Source: Gonatopus flavifemur (taxonomy: Eukaryota; Arthropoda; Insecta; Hymenoptera; Dryinidae). Taken from it: a DNA stretch of 64,000 bases. The position numbers were made by a program, and so were the translations under genes. Location: the NCBI GenBank assembly GCA_018340375.1, contig JAFFJZ010000006.1, forward strand, positions 15,394,001 through 15,458,000. The letters run 5' to 3'. This document shows positions 34,073-48,000 of this stretch, in pieces (within the stretch, counting starts at the first letter, position 1; every line of letters begins with the position of its first letter). The notes beneath the pieces were generated by a model. That model saw nothing but the letters and a program-made list of their open reading frames with translations, was not told the DNA's origin and ran no database searches.

Positions 34073-35888
34073 CTATAACTTGTCATTGAAAGATGATAGG
34101 CTACTTCAATCTTCCTCTCAAAAATCCACCTTTTTCCAACATAGCGATTTTTGGATTTGAAAAACATGAGAATTAAGCTTCAAATTAAATTTCTCCAAAC
34201 GGGAAATTATTGCATTTCGGTCACAGAATATGCCATAGAAATGCGAACGATAAATTCTGAAACTTGGGCCAATAATGTTCGCGTAATCGCACACCTACTT
34301 TTCCTAGGAGTTTTTTCGATTCTAGAATCCTTTGTAATTTGAATTTCGTACTTTTCCTTCTAGAATGAGTTGCCTTCGGAGATGTTCGCTTCCTCGAAAA
34401 CCCCTAAAATTTCAAGGAAAAAATTGCCTCTCGGTTTTCGATAAGACCAATAATTCCTTGGATCGTTAACAAAAGTCTTTTGAGAATAACTTTGAACGAT
34501 GGCGATGATGGGTATAAAACAGATTGCACGATCAAAGTTTTCCTTTCACGCCTAACTTCAAACGATATAATTTTCTATGGCATGAATGTTACATGGAACG
34601 TTGACTGGATAAATTACTACGACACAAGATCGCAGGAATTCGCAGTTCACTCGACTAAGCAGTTTCAATCCTCTCGAGATTTGGATAGATTCCCGCCTGC
34701 CTTTCAGGATGTACGCATGTCATCGGGTTGTATACGTTTCCTTACCATTCGCGAGAATACGAAGATCAAGTGGTTGACGCTTCGAGGGAAAACTAAATTT
34801 TCTCATGAATTATCCTCGTCGTTCGAGTTTGGAACGTTCGTTGAAACGAATTTGTCATCGGATGCCAAAAGTATTGGTTCACTTTTTCCGATCAATTCAT
34901 TTGAAACGCGTTTTTCTGCTATACATAAAATACAATCCACGCTTGATTCAATCTTGGGGACAGAAGAAAAGAATTCAAATATATGAACCTTCAATAAAAT
35001 ACCTACCATTCAAAACAAAACATACCCTCATACGCGAATAATCAATCATCCATCTGGTTTTCGTAGCGCAACAAAACACGAAGCATTCTTGAAAATTCCA
35101 TCATTCGGAAGAAACTATACAAGCACTCGTATACCTGCAATAAAAATTCAATGAAATCACTCCTTGTGTGATCAGAAATTCGTAATATCGATTGATTTTC
35201 CCCTTTCATTGAGATTTTCCAATCGTCGTCGTCGGTGTTGTTGTTGTTGTTGTCGTCGAAGAACGACGCGCACACGTCCAATTCAATTATCTTTTATTCA
35301 AGAATCCACTTGCGCACTCAGAGACGTTTCCATTATTGGTTCCGACTGATATGATTTGGATGGTCAAACATTAATGGTACAAACCCATTGGGTCACGTAT
35401 ACAGTTTTAATATCGATCACGTTCGTAACCACGGGCTGGGACGAACTCGTGAAACAGGGTTGATCACCGTCATCGTTGAATCTAATTAGATGCAAATATC
35501 GCGAATATCGTGAACCTTGAGGTCGAATTACAGCGATGCATTTCAGGAATATACGAAACCTAGATATTTCTCAGAATAAAATCACAAGTAAAATATTTTC
35601 TCCCGATACAGTTTTATTTCACTAGTAGTAGAAGGTATATGCTTTGGTTACGTTATCTGGTCGTCCCTCGGTTTTACATAAAGGTTCAATGATAACGATA
35701 CCAGATAAAAAGCTTGCAGATTCAATATTTATTTTCAATTAACATAATGGTGAAGAACGTACATCGTTATCTGGGTACTCGAACGTATATATACTTTGTT
35801 TTATTCGATTTTTTCCTCCGCTTGGATCCTTTGGTGGAGTGATGAAAAATTCATAGACGGTCTTTAGTTGGTCCAACAGGTGGTACTT
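34073..35888. other. No supported gene; longest anonymous open frame 34480-34986
   Basis: An open frame of 168 codons on the plus strand has no recognised motif, no splice neighbours and no repeat. A short GTC/GTT microsatellite sits at 35224-35262. I do not call a gene here. Confidence 0.4.
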
Positions 35889-35894
35889 TTTATT
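35889..35894 (-). terminator. Poly(A) signal candidate of the alpha-arrestin gene
   Basis: AATAAA on the minus strand, about 120 nt past the stop of the last exon. Confidence 0.45.
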
Positions 35895-36015
35895 ATTTCA
35901 TCTGTTGTTTTACATTTTTCACAAATTTAAGGCATACAATTTTCATTTCAACAGCTTCGTAACAATGTAAATGGACGAATTCTTTTCTTTTTGTTTCACA
36001 ACATGATCAAGCAGA

Positions 36016-39000
36016 TTAGCAATCCGTAACTTCATTGTCGATCGATCCCCTTTTGGATCCCCGTTTGGACCCTTGGAATGTATATACACGATACATAGGT
36101 GAGTAGGGTTTGACCTCTCCATCGCTGTCCCCTTCGTCTCCCGTGGGATCATCTTTGCCGGGTTTCGAGGAACGATAAATTTGACTTTTCTCGTACATTG
36201 GCACCGCTGGGAGAAACAAACAAAATGTCAGGATTAATTTTCTGTATTTCTTTCGATGAGAGGAAGTGAGTTTTATCGAGAGGAAAAGATAACGGGTATT
36301 CCTTTTTCCATAGTATGAGAAATTCTGAAATGAATATGATTCGTTCAGTTTGAGGGGTTCGATATCTGATAATCCCGATGGGAAACATTTATCAAATTCT
36401 GTTGCCAAAATTAGAGAACACGAAACTCTAAAGAACGCAGTACCATGAATGTAGATTAGGAGTGCGGACATTCAAACGTTCGATAAACCTTCATTAAACG
36501 TATATCAACTTGAAATCGACCTAAAATTCACTTATTATGACTTATATTGACAAAACCGAGTAATTCCCATTAAACGCGTAGATTTACGATTCGTTCAATG
36601 GAAACGAATGGGTTTTTTAACCAGGGAAAAACACTCCCTTGGATTCGATCGATTCGTGTTTTGGGACAGAATTCGGAAGTTTTTTTTGCATCAGGACAAT
36701 CCTTTGCTGGGCAAGACGATTAATTCATTCAACTTCATGGTAATCAGCGGTTCCATGTGAAATCCATCGACAAAATAACCAACGACAAATTAATCTACGA
36801 CAAAACGTCCCAAAACAAGAAAAACTTGGCGAATAATCTTCATTTTCCGTAATAAATCTATGTTGCTGAAGTTTGGATCGTTTATTGAAACGAATTGGTA
36901 ATCGAATAACGAAATACTCAACTGTTGAAGACCCCAATTTTTGCAGTATACTGCATATTATCTTTCAAATTATATTTTCAGTTGCAAGGAGCTCATTCGA
37001 AAAGATAAACACCGATCATTTTGCGGGTTTGAATTTTCGTTTCGTTTCTATAAATAATTCAAACTCCAGAAACATATAAATCTTTCCTTCAAACGGCATG
37101 TACATGTTCGACGTTTTTGACACCACCACTCGGACCACTCCTCCACCACTCCACCACAAATGGGAATGTATGATTATTAATATAAACACAATATATGAAA
37201 TAAAAGCAAAAATAATTATAAGCATAATGGATGTTTATTTTGTCCTGGAGATAATATTGCAATGAATTATTTTGTTATTGGATATATTTGTATTGGGGAA
37301 TTATGGAGTGATCAATTTTGTAAAATATAAAATTTTGTCGCAGGATTATTTTCCATGATATTTTGTCGTTGTTCATTTTGAGATGAGGATATTTTTACGT
37401 GCCATCAAACCAGCATAGATATCTGAGCTCCACGTGGGTTGTATACAGGCCACGGTGTAAAAAGAATAGGTGATCGAACTTCGTCGAATTGCAGTGGTGG
37501 GGATGTGATTATTTGACTCGGTTTACAGTTCTCGTTCTCAGATGTCGTGGATGTAGGACATAGGTTTTTGTAAACAGTAATGGCGGCACGTTTATACATA
37601 TTGATAACCTCAACCATTCCAAATATTGTGCTTCCCTATCATATAATAAGAAATGTGATTTCCCATTGCATTTATTATTATATTAATTTGAGGATGCGTC
37701 AATATATTAACAGGGCCGTATCTAGGCGGTGGCGGGGAAGGCCCCCGCCAGGGGCGCCTGGACTGAGGGGGCGCCGAATCAGAAGGTGTATCTTGTTTGA
37801 AAAATCACGATAAATAAAAAAACATGACGGGATTTAAACCATGTTCGGGAAAATATTTCATCATATTTATCTGAGGTTTCAATGGGAGTCAAGACTCCTT
37901 ATTCCTACTGTAATGGTGCCTTTTCATGCTGGCGGTTTTGACGCCGAGGCAAAGCGACAATTTTCACATTTAATGAAACATTAGTCCCTCATCTGTTTAT
38001 TCTTTGTGTATTAATCATGTTCTGTTCCAATGACATCCTAGAAGGTCCGACGCCGCGGCAAGAAACATGAAGTTGACATTTTTTTACTTCAGGCGTTAGC
38101 AGATAATGTCGCTGAATACCACCAAGATGTATATAAAACTGACAAGGAAGGCGTAGCCTCTTGTGAACGCTCTTTCAGCAAGCTCAAACTGATTAAAAAT
38201 TTTTTAAGATCGAGCATGACAGAAACAAGACTGACTAATCTATCAATATTGTCTATTGAATATGATTTAGCTTCTAATATAAAGTATGACGAAGTAATCG
38301 ACGAGTTCGCTAAAATCAAAGCAAGAAAGGTGAAATTGTAAACTGTTTCAGTGATTTCTATTTTATGTTTTATGTTTCATGTTTTATGTGAGTTGAAAGT
38401 TTACCGTGATATAAATGATTGATGAATATATAAAGTAACTTTTATTCTGTTGCCAAAGTTTTTCACTTTATATTTTAATTTGCACATTATAGTTAATATG
38501 TTTTTTATAATATTTATTTTGAAATCCATAATATTTGATGAATAAAAAATATTTCAATTTCATTGAAGTATAATTTATTCATTCACTCTTTTACAATCAA
38601 CAAATTTCTCGTGAAAAAGGTAGAATGGACAAAGAGTTGGTATTTTATCTTGGTGATAAAAAAAAAACAGGACAAGTAGGGGCACCATTTCCATACGGCC
38701 ACCAGGGGCGCAGAATTCCTAGTTACGGCGCTGTATATTAAAACACTGAACCAAGATATCAAAAAACAAAATCAAGAGAAGAAGAAATTATCTGAGTTAG
38801 TTAATACATGAAAATTATGCATTGAATTCGAAGTTTGAAGGTTCCTTTGAAATGTATTTCAAAATGAATATGGAGGAATTCAAATCTAATGAATTATATA
38901 AAAATTTAATGCTTGAGAATTAAAAATACGGATTATGGACTGCATAAACAAAGTGTGAATACTCATTTTGCAATGTTTCTTCATTCTATTCAAAAATTAT

Positions 39001-42000
39001 TTGAATAAACCATTCAACAACACGTTCACAAAAATATTTTTACACATTCTGCAGTAATGTACACAAGATTAGAAGATTTTGCAAATTTTTTGAAATATAA
39101 CTCCCACAGTGATTCAGATCCGAATGCATACAATTTTAAATGTATTGTTAAATTAAAAACTTCTGAAACAGTTTGGGTTATGTTTGTGTATGGGGGCAGC
39201 CATTTTTGTTTACATTTATCCACCAGTGATGGTACCGCTATGTCTGGCGGAATGAATAAACCGGATAAAATAATCACACCACTGAATTGAAGTTGCATCA
39301 TCTATTCTTCTTACACCGTGATAGAGGCATACTTCCCTGGTGAAAATGAAGCGTATAGACCAAGCGCGAAGAAAACGCATACGAAGCGAAAAATGTTTCA
39401 CTTCCCTCTTCTTGAAGCGTGTGATGCTATAAAGTAATGAAATCATACGTTTCATATACTTTTCATCAGCTTTCGATGCCATTTTACACACGCTTCGCGT
39501 AACGTACTAATAAGTTACACCAAGCGTATGCGAATCATATCCATTTTGACTTCAGATAATATGTTCAAGCAGTAACGACCATCTATGGCTCAGTGGATAA
39601 GACTCTTATCTGCCGTGGTGGAAGTCCCCGGTTCAATTCTCATATAGCGTCTCAATTTTTTTGTTTAGATTTTTATGAATTTTATATGTTTCTTTTGTTT
39701 AAATTCCCCCTTCACATACTCTTTGTATCCCTTTCATTCAAGCTTTGTATACTTTTAATTATTGTTCCTGTTACGCTCCACAATTCGCTCCGGTCACTCT
39801 TCCTTCTCGCTTCCATTTTCACCAGGGTCAAACAGGAATCTTTGGGGGGATGGGGAAAGCTTGGCGAGGCCAGATAAAGGCCCTTAGTTAGAAAAATCAA
39901 GGCGAATGTTGGGAACCCAAATAGGCCTCTTTGTGACTGAGGTTTGAATCGAATCTATCCGACAGTTTCAACAGAGTATCAACTCTAGGGCTTCGCACGA
40001 GACTCTCGTCTTGAATTGAGAAATGATCTATATTCACTATTCTAGAAATTTAAGACATGAACATTTTAAACGGAATCAAGCTTCTACCTAAGGTGTGACA
40101 AAACCACATGGAATTCCGTTTTTCATCGCAGAGGATAACGAAGATATTCTCTCAGTCTCGGAATTAGTCTCGGTATTGGTCTCGGTGCAGGTCTCGTTGC
40201 ATACTTTGACACATGTCTCTGCTAATGTTGTTTGAATGATCAAGGTTCCACCCTATTCCGTTGATTCCATTTGTACTCTCAAATTATCTTGATCATCTCG
40301 ATATTTCAAGAGATTGGAATAATTATTGGTAACTATTTTATCTTTCTTTGACGCGAGTCTCGTGCGAAGCCCTGATTTATACTAAAATTTATAACCCATA
40401 ATTCGGGGTTGTGCAACTTCGAGTGAGTAGATCTCGCAGCAAACGAGCATTCGCGGAAAACTGCATTTTTTAAACCGTCTACACGGAAAAAATAATTTAG
40501 CTGCAGCAGCTAAGTAGCTAGCACGGACACGGACAGCCATTAAATTAGCTCCTGCAGCTAAATTTTAGCTGTTACAGCAAAAAAATTCGCATTTGTAGTG
40601 AATTTATTTGCGGTAACAGCTAAAATTTAGCTGCAGGAGCTAATTTAATGGCTGTCCGTGTCCGTGCTAGCTACTTAGCTGCTGCAGCTAAATTATTTTT
40701 TCCGTATAATCTAGCCATGCTGACAGTAATTTGAAGAAATTTATGGACAAGGCTATTTTGTAACTCGTTCTAGAGATTCAAATTCACAAACTTTTCCATC
40801 ACTTCCGATAAGAAACGAAATCCATCAAGCACTCACCGTAGAAATCCATCTCTTCAACAGCGTTATCCTGGATTTTCCCGTTTTCCATGCCATCGACAGG
40901 CGTTGTTTTCGACTTAGATTCTCCCCCATCTGGAATTTCGTAATTCAAAAGCGGTATTGTGCCAATCACAATGACAGCTCTGAGTTTGAGATTTTTTTGA
41001 AACATTCTGTAATACCATTCGGAAATATCGACGAAAGCCTCGACCTAAATTTCAAGTAATTGTAGAAACGATAAAATAGGTTGATGAAGAAGAGACAATG
41101 GTTTTTCGCACGAATCATTTTACCTTGAGAGTGTAATATATATCTATGATATTACAGTGTATCATTCCACTTGGAGGTATCGGGGGAACAACGAATTCAA
41201 TGTTGTAGCAATCGGAATTAGCGTCTATCGGTTGTTCGATTTCTGTCACTATCTCTTTATGCGTCCGTGACTTTTCTGTTGCGTGATAAGTCAATACCTG
41301 TGAATTGAGAGATTTGTGAGCGTCAGAGGAGGAGGTGTTCTATATTTCTCACGTGGTACATATTCAGGTGGTTCATCAATTCTATTAGGGATGTGGATTA
41401 CATTTTATTGCTTTCTGTGAATCATTTTATTAACATTCTTGCAATGCGTTATTTAAAAATTCAGGGAAAGTATTAAAATGTAATCTGTGATTTTTAATGG
41501 ATCTTTATTTTTAAAATGGAAATTTTTTTTTCAATTCTGTATTTTCGATTATAAAAGTCAAACCTTTTTGAAAACAATCCTGAGTTTCTTCACTGGCAGG
41601 CTGGAAGTGTTCTTTAGAACTACATGGAGAGGTATAGTTTGGCCTGGAACAAAACCTCGTACCGGCAAAGATAATGACATACTGATCGGTTCTGTTTGTC
41701 CCTTAAAAATCTTGGACTGTTGTTCACTGACAGGCAACTGAAAAATGAAGGAATTCAAAGTATATATTATCTATTTCCTTAGACTTCGAGAATAATTGAT
41801 CCAAACCCCAGCTAATGTATGTTACTGAAGTTTGAATCAGTTGATTTGCTGTGCGATCTTCCACGGTTTGCAAAATTAAATAAATTTTGAGCTTCCGGAG
41901 TGGAGCCGCGTCTTGTAGGGGAGACCGGGGATAATCGACCAAGTTTTTGCAAGGATATGTATATTTTTTCTGCTTCAATACCGATGCGTATGGAAACTAC

Positions 42001-45000
42001 TGAAATTGATAGAGACACTATTCGAGACTGTTCGAAATTAATTATAGAAATGTCAAAATAAACTATGGTGGTGCATATCTAATTCATTTTTTAACATGTC
42101 TTACACTTGGTCAATCTACCCCTTGGGAAGTTGATAAATATATACAGAAAGACCAAGTTTATTAATATCTCGAAGAATGACTGTCAATTCAAGGAAGTGG
42201 AACATCACTGAAGAATTCACCGTGAAAAATAACCATGAGACTATCACCTTTTAATATTTTTGGTAAATAATGTTTGGTAAAATGTTTCGAAATGTTAGTG
42301 CAGTAATTAGTGTGAGATCCACCAAGGTATCTACTTATCCAGCCCTGAAACGGATAATCAGTTAACTAGATGCTCGAGATTAATGTTACGTCATATGAAG
42401 AACAGCTATAAAACCAATACCTGGATCAATATGAAAGTAATTAACAATAAATTTGTATACTTCACAACAAAGCATGTAGGGAAGATAAATTTTATTTACA
42501 TGGTTCACAAACTGAAAATGTGTTACTACTCCCCAACAATACGCGACAGTGACTTTGCGTCCCTGACCACTGAACCGGTTAGTAAGTGCGTCTTCACCGA
42601 GATTCCCGCCATTAGTCAACTAACCCCAACGTTTCACCATCATTGCAGCTGGCTTCTGATACCGCCCTGAAGAAGCAAGTTGCGATGATGGCGCAACGTC
42701 GGCAACCAACCCATACAAAACGCGGCTCCACTTCGGAAGCTCAAAATTTATTTGGAGTTTGAATCATCCATTGAAACGAATTAGTGACAGAATATCAAAT
42801 CATTCAACTATCACAGACTCAAAACCTTGCAGTAGATTCTTGAAATGATTTTGCTAGTTCCATGGAATGGATTCGAGGAAGTAAACAACGATACATTCAC
42901 CAGATTTTATGAATTTCTATAAACAGTTCAAACCTCAAGAACATGACGCAAGTTTTTTGTTTTTGGATATCGTAGATGTCCATGAAGATACTCACAGGAG
43001 CTAGGGAATCATGATTGAGATCCAGGATGGGAATCACCGTGAACGTGATGATATTAGTAGAGATTCGATAAACTTTCGTTACGTCTAATAAAGCTCTAAT
43101 CGAGTACCGCACGCGTCCGTATCGACCCTCAAAACTGCATGGTAAATTTTCCGGAAGGGTCACGGTGAAGGGGTAAACGCCACTGGTTATCGTAGATTGA
43201 ACATCGCCACCTACGCAATTCCATTCCGTTAAATTTGAGCGATATTTTTCTTACATCATCTTTGCTTGCACTTACCACCGGCCAAGTATATCTTTTCATG
43301 AAGGTAACTTTCGCCCGTTGAGAATTTCCTCCTTATTCCTGCGGATCGATCGGTGAAGTAAACCCGAGCTTCCCCTTTGCACTTAAGTCTAATCCCTAAA
43401 TGGAAAGTATATGTCCTTATCGTTACATCATGCCGTTCTTCGTGTCATTCGCTTCTCATATCTATGTACATGTAATTATAATGAGATGAAAATTGTACTT
43501 GGTCGAGAGCCAAGTGGCGAGATTGAATTGCTGGGACAGAAATAACGTTCCGCGATATTCGATTGTGGAATAATTGGATGGAAGGTTGGTTTGGTTTGAC
43601 TTTGAAAGCGGATTTATGAGCTTCAAAATTCAATTCGTGCAGGAATAATAAGATGTTCAAATTTCAGAGAATATTTTCATGGAAATGGCGGATTTTGAGT
43701 CCAGAATTTGGGGCTGTATTTCTGTTCGTTGTTGCAAAACTCCGGATTTATCGGGAGATCTTCCAATTTCTGTTCCTATTTTCCGAAATACGGATTTTGC
43801 GCTAAATTTCAATGGTTTCCTAATTGATTCGATAGCATGTACTTTTTTTTTGGGTCCATTCACATGAGAAATATAGACTGTGGTTGAAAAATTGAGCGAA
43901 CACAATCTTTCCTACGGACCCTGGTATTCGGCTGGGAATAAATAACGACACATAATTGTGATAGATTTCCATTGCGCGCTTATAAATAAATCGCTGTATT
44001 TTGCAAACCAATAGTCCAATCGATCTGAAATTTTCCATAAAGTTAGTCCATACCCTAGCGAACAACTTTGTCGCTTGAAGTTTTTTGTAGCTCTCACTTT
44101 CTACATCACTTGTTTAATGCAAAGCATAAAAAACGTGATTTTCACTTTGATCTGAGAATTTGTTGATTTTTTATTAACTTTTAAAAACTTTCGCGAGATT
44201 ATGATCTTCGGGGGAGTTTTACAAATCGAAATCCGCAAGATTCATTCCGATTCATTCAAGAATGAATGAGATCGAACGAATTTAGTGTTGGAAAACATTG
44301 ATTTTGGGTACGAAAAAATGTGCGGTTTTTATTTTTTTTCTCAAAAACTATACATTCTAGAAAATTTTCGAAATTCCGACTTTTTTTCGACCCTCGACCT
44401 GACGGTTTGGACAATACTTTTACGGCTTTTCGAGCGTTAAGCGAGTTATTCTTTCCGGCACCTGAATTTCTCCATTTTCTTTGTTCCGTGTGAGGGCTAT
44501 TTTCGTCAAACGCCAATTGATCATTAATTTTTCATGGATTTTTTTGAGTTCTCTACAACTATTCAAATCACTCGCCATTCGGAGCATTAAATAGCGAGTG
44601 GAGCAAAAACAATTCTAATCACGGTGTTGCCAAACCTTTCGATTTATCGAAGGAAAATTGATCAATATACTGAGAAAACAGTTGAAAATTCGACACATTG
44701 AGATTCCTCTATTTTTCAGTTCATCTCCTGACTTTTCGTTACCATATCTACCGATTCAAATTCTCGCATCACTGTTCCTGTTAAAGGTTCACAATATAAA
44801 ACCATAAAGAACTTCAAATTTATGTGGTTTCAAAGTACAAGTCCCATTAAGGGGTCTTTCTGATCAAAATTTTCAAGAAAAATTTTTTTTTCATAGAAAA
44901 AATGGGGATATCGTTTTGAAAATTTGTAGGTATTTTCAGTGTTGCCAGAAGGTTATAGACTCGCAGAGCTAGATGACGCAGCAGTCGGTGCTGTTCAGAG

Positions 45001-48000
45001 CTAAATTAGAATTGGTGACAGTGCTAGATTTTTTTTGATGTTGCCAAATGTTAGTGCTAAAAAAGAACGCGGGAAAAATAGAGAATTTTGAATTTGTGAA
45101 TTTTGCACATTTTGTTATATCAGGAATTTACATTCAGCAGGGTCAGAGTGTTTAGTGCACGGTGACCAATTCTCAAATTTTCTCATTGGTTATTCTTTTT
45201 AATAAAACACTGTGATCGGTTGATCTAACGGAAAAAGTGTATAAACTATGCATAGTTGGTCACTCTGGTTTAGTGAGATACCTTGTATATTTATTTTTCC
45301 ATTTTACATCTCCAAATAGATGTTCAGGGATATTTGATTCGATATTCAATGACCAAAATCATGTATCAATATACTGTAAACCAGGGTTGTAAATTAGTTA
45401 ATTGAAGAAGCACCCAATTAACAATTAGAATTTAATTCTTATTTGAAAGTTTCTTCAATTAAAAATTAAATTCAATTCTTAATTGAAGTCGTTTCCAATT
45501 ATCAAATAAATGTAATTGCTTTAAAATCAAGCAATGATTGATTGATTTTCCTGATGCGCTCTTGTTTTTCTGTATTTGTTAATTAAGAAAGAACAAGAAA
45601 ACATAAGAAAAATGGATCAACCATTGCTTGATTTTGAATCAATTAAATTGATTTGTCAAATGGAAATTACCTCCATTGAGAATTTAATTTAATTGTTTGT
45701 TGCAAAAAAATTTCAATTAAGAATTTAATTTAATTTTTAATTGAGAAAAATTTCAATTGAAAATTAAATTTTTATTGTTCATTGAACGTCAATTCAAATG
45801 AGTTTTAATTGAATGACTTCCAACCCTGCTGTAAACTGGACTTTTTTCTAACAAAACGATATTTTTATTTGACCAAATATATATATATATAATGATTTTT
45901 TTCAAAATAGATATGCTGCAAGACCCATCCCCTGAGGGTGAATCAAACTAATCCTTGAAAATTTTGCCATCAGGTAATCATTTATTCAATAATCAACATA
46001 TTTCCAATAATAATCCTCAATCACGATACAATACATACTTTTTATTCCAACGAATAATTTCAATTTAAATAATCCTTTGGCATAGAAGGAAACTCTTCAT
46101 ATAAATTATAGAACTTTCCATTATGCAAATAACTCAGATAATTAAAATTTTCAATTAGTAATGACCTATAAATATATGTTCCATTTGAAAAAATAGTGCT
46201 AGATATTTAATCTAAGTGCTATTCATAGTGCTAAGTGCTGTACTTAAAAATTCAGGGCTAGAAATGTTTTCATAGTGCTAAATCTAGCAACCGTGTTGCT
46301 GTTCTGGCAACACTGGGTATTTTTATTATACCTTAAATATTAGAAACAAATTTTTTTTCCGTTATACCAATTGAAACAAAAAAATACCACAAAATGATGG
46401 TGGGAGTGATTTGAGGCAACCGAATGATCTAAAAGAATTTTAAAAAATAGCAAATCATTCCTGGTTGAAGCGCCTATCGCATGAACTTGGATATTTTTGT
46501 TTCTTCAAAAAAATAACAAAAAGCCGGCGATTTTTTGAAAGAATCGATCTTCAAAATTGGAAAATCTGATGCAAATCGGACAATTTTTGACCAGTCAAAA
46601 AGATCCTGGCTCAGGCAATGGCCACTTCAACAAGGAATAATTTCTCATTGTTTTTGTTTCTTTCAGATCATCGGTCGCCCCAAATCACTCCCACCGTCAT
46701 TTTTTAGTGTTTTTTGTTGTTCAAATTAGTATAACGCAAGAAAAATTTGCTTCCTAATATTTAAAGTACAATAAACATACCTACAAATTTTCGAAACGAT
46801 ATCTCAATTTTTTCTTGAAAATCTTAACCAGGAAGACCCCTTAAAAATCAGCTTTTATCAACTTTCGGCCTGATCTATGTAGATCCAATCTGAAAGTTCG
46901 CTGAACTTTAATATTTTCTTCAGATTTTTCCTCCTCTAAATATTCATCTGAAACAATTTTAATTTCCATAATGTCCATTCTCATCATTAATTTATTACGT
47001 TTCCAATTTCATAATATAATACGACTGAATGATTCCAACGACCGTGCATCGGTGACTTCAATCCAAGAGTAAAATAATCGCTTCGTTACTGCATTATTAA
47101 TGATCATGTCCTATATATGTCCGCATATAAATATTTCTCCTAAAGTTTCAACTTCTACCATCACCCACTTGATAATGAATCATTAAAATTCATGAAGAAT
47201 CCAATATGATGTATGAAAAACAAAATCTACGTGTATATAAATATGAAAATCTTAATCCGGTCTTCTCAATACACAATGTTTCATGAATTTAAAAATGATC
47301 GTTCGTTGAGAGAAAATGTGTATTTAAAATCGGAGAACTAAATTTGATACAATCGCCTTTGAATATTATACATATTTGAATTTTATATCAGCATTGCGAG
47401 TGGACATTCAATGAGAAATATGAAATTATCTGTAATATGAATGTTTGTTATCGTTCAAAATATTTGCAGAGGCCATAATTTTCGTGATATACATGAAGAT
47501 CGAGGAGTGAAATTCATCCATGATCGATGAGGTTTGGGTTAAATGTTTCGAGTGGATTCATTTTTAACGTAAATCTTTCAAAATTTAATTTTATTAACGT
47601 ATTCCTTGCTCAGACTTCTATTTTCTTTCTATAAAAGACAATTTTAAGAACATCCCTGATTTAAAAGATCCATTGATTCTTGCCAAATCTGATTAATTCT
47701 CATTGAGTCTCGGACAATGTTCTGATTGATTCTCACACTGGAAAAAATATTGATTTGTCCTCTCTCTATAAAATATTTATTTATAGGAATTGAATATTCA
47801 ATTGCACGCAAAAATTGATTACCTGTGGCGCATAAATTATTTATTTAGAAGACAAATTTATTTGTCAATGTCATTATTTGACTCAATTAAATATTTCGTG
47901 AATCCTAAAAAATGATTTTATTGAAACTTTTGTTTTCAGTGAAACTGATTGAATCTCGGGCAATGTTCTGACCAAATCCCATGAAATTTCATTCCTCAGA

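Larger units (their letters stand above)
44851..46840. mobile_element. TTAA-target foldback element, outer layer of a three-level nest
   Basis: GGGGTCTTTCTGATC is preceded by TTAA (44847-44850), and GGAAGACCCC is followed by TTAA (46841-46844). The inner arms also match (TTTTCAAGAAAAA, ATATCGTTTTGAAAATTTGT). TTAA duplication points to a piggyBac- or Kolobok-type mobiliser. Confidence 0.8.

Noticed and set aside
34480..34986. 168-codon open frame on the plus strand
   Set aside because: No domain, signal, splice partner or second copy; length is possible by chance over 20 kb. Not called a gene.
39577..39649. Functional tRNA gene
   Set aside because: A and B boxes are recognisable but the acceptor stem does not pair and it lies inside a MITE; listed as a tRNA-like relic instead.
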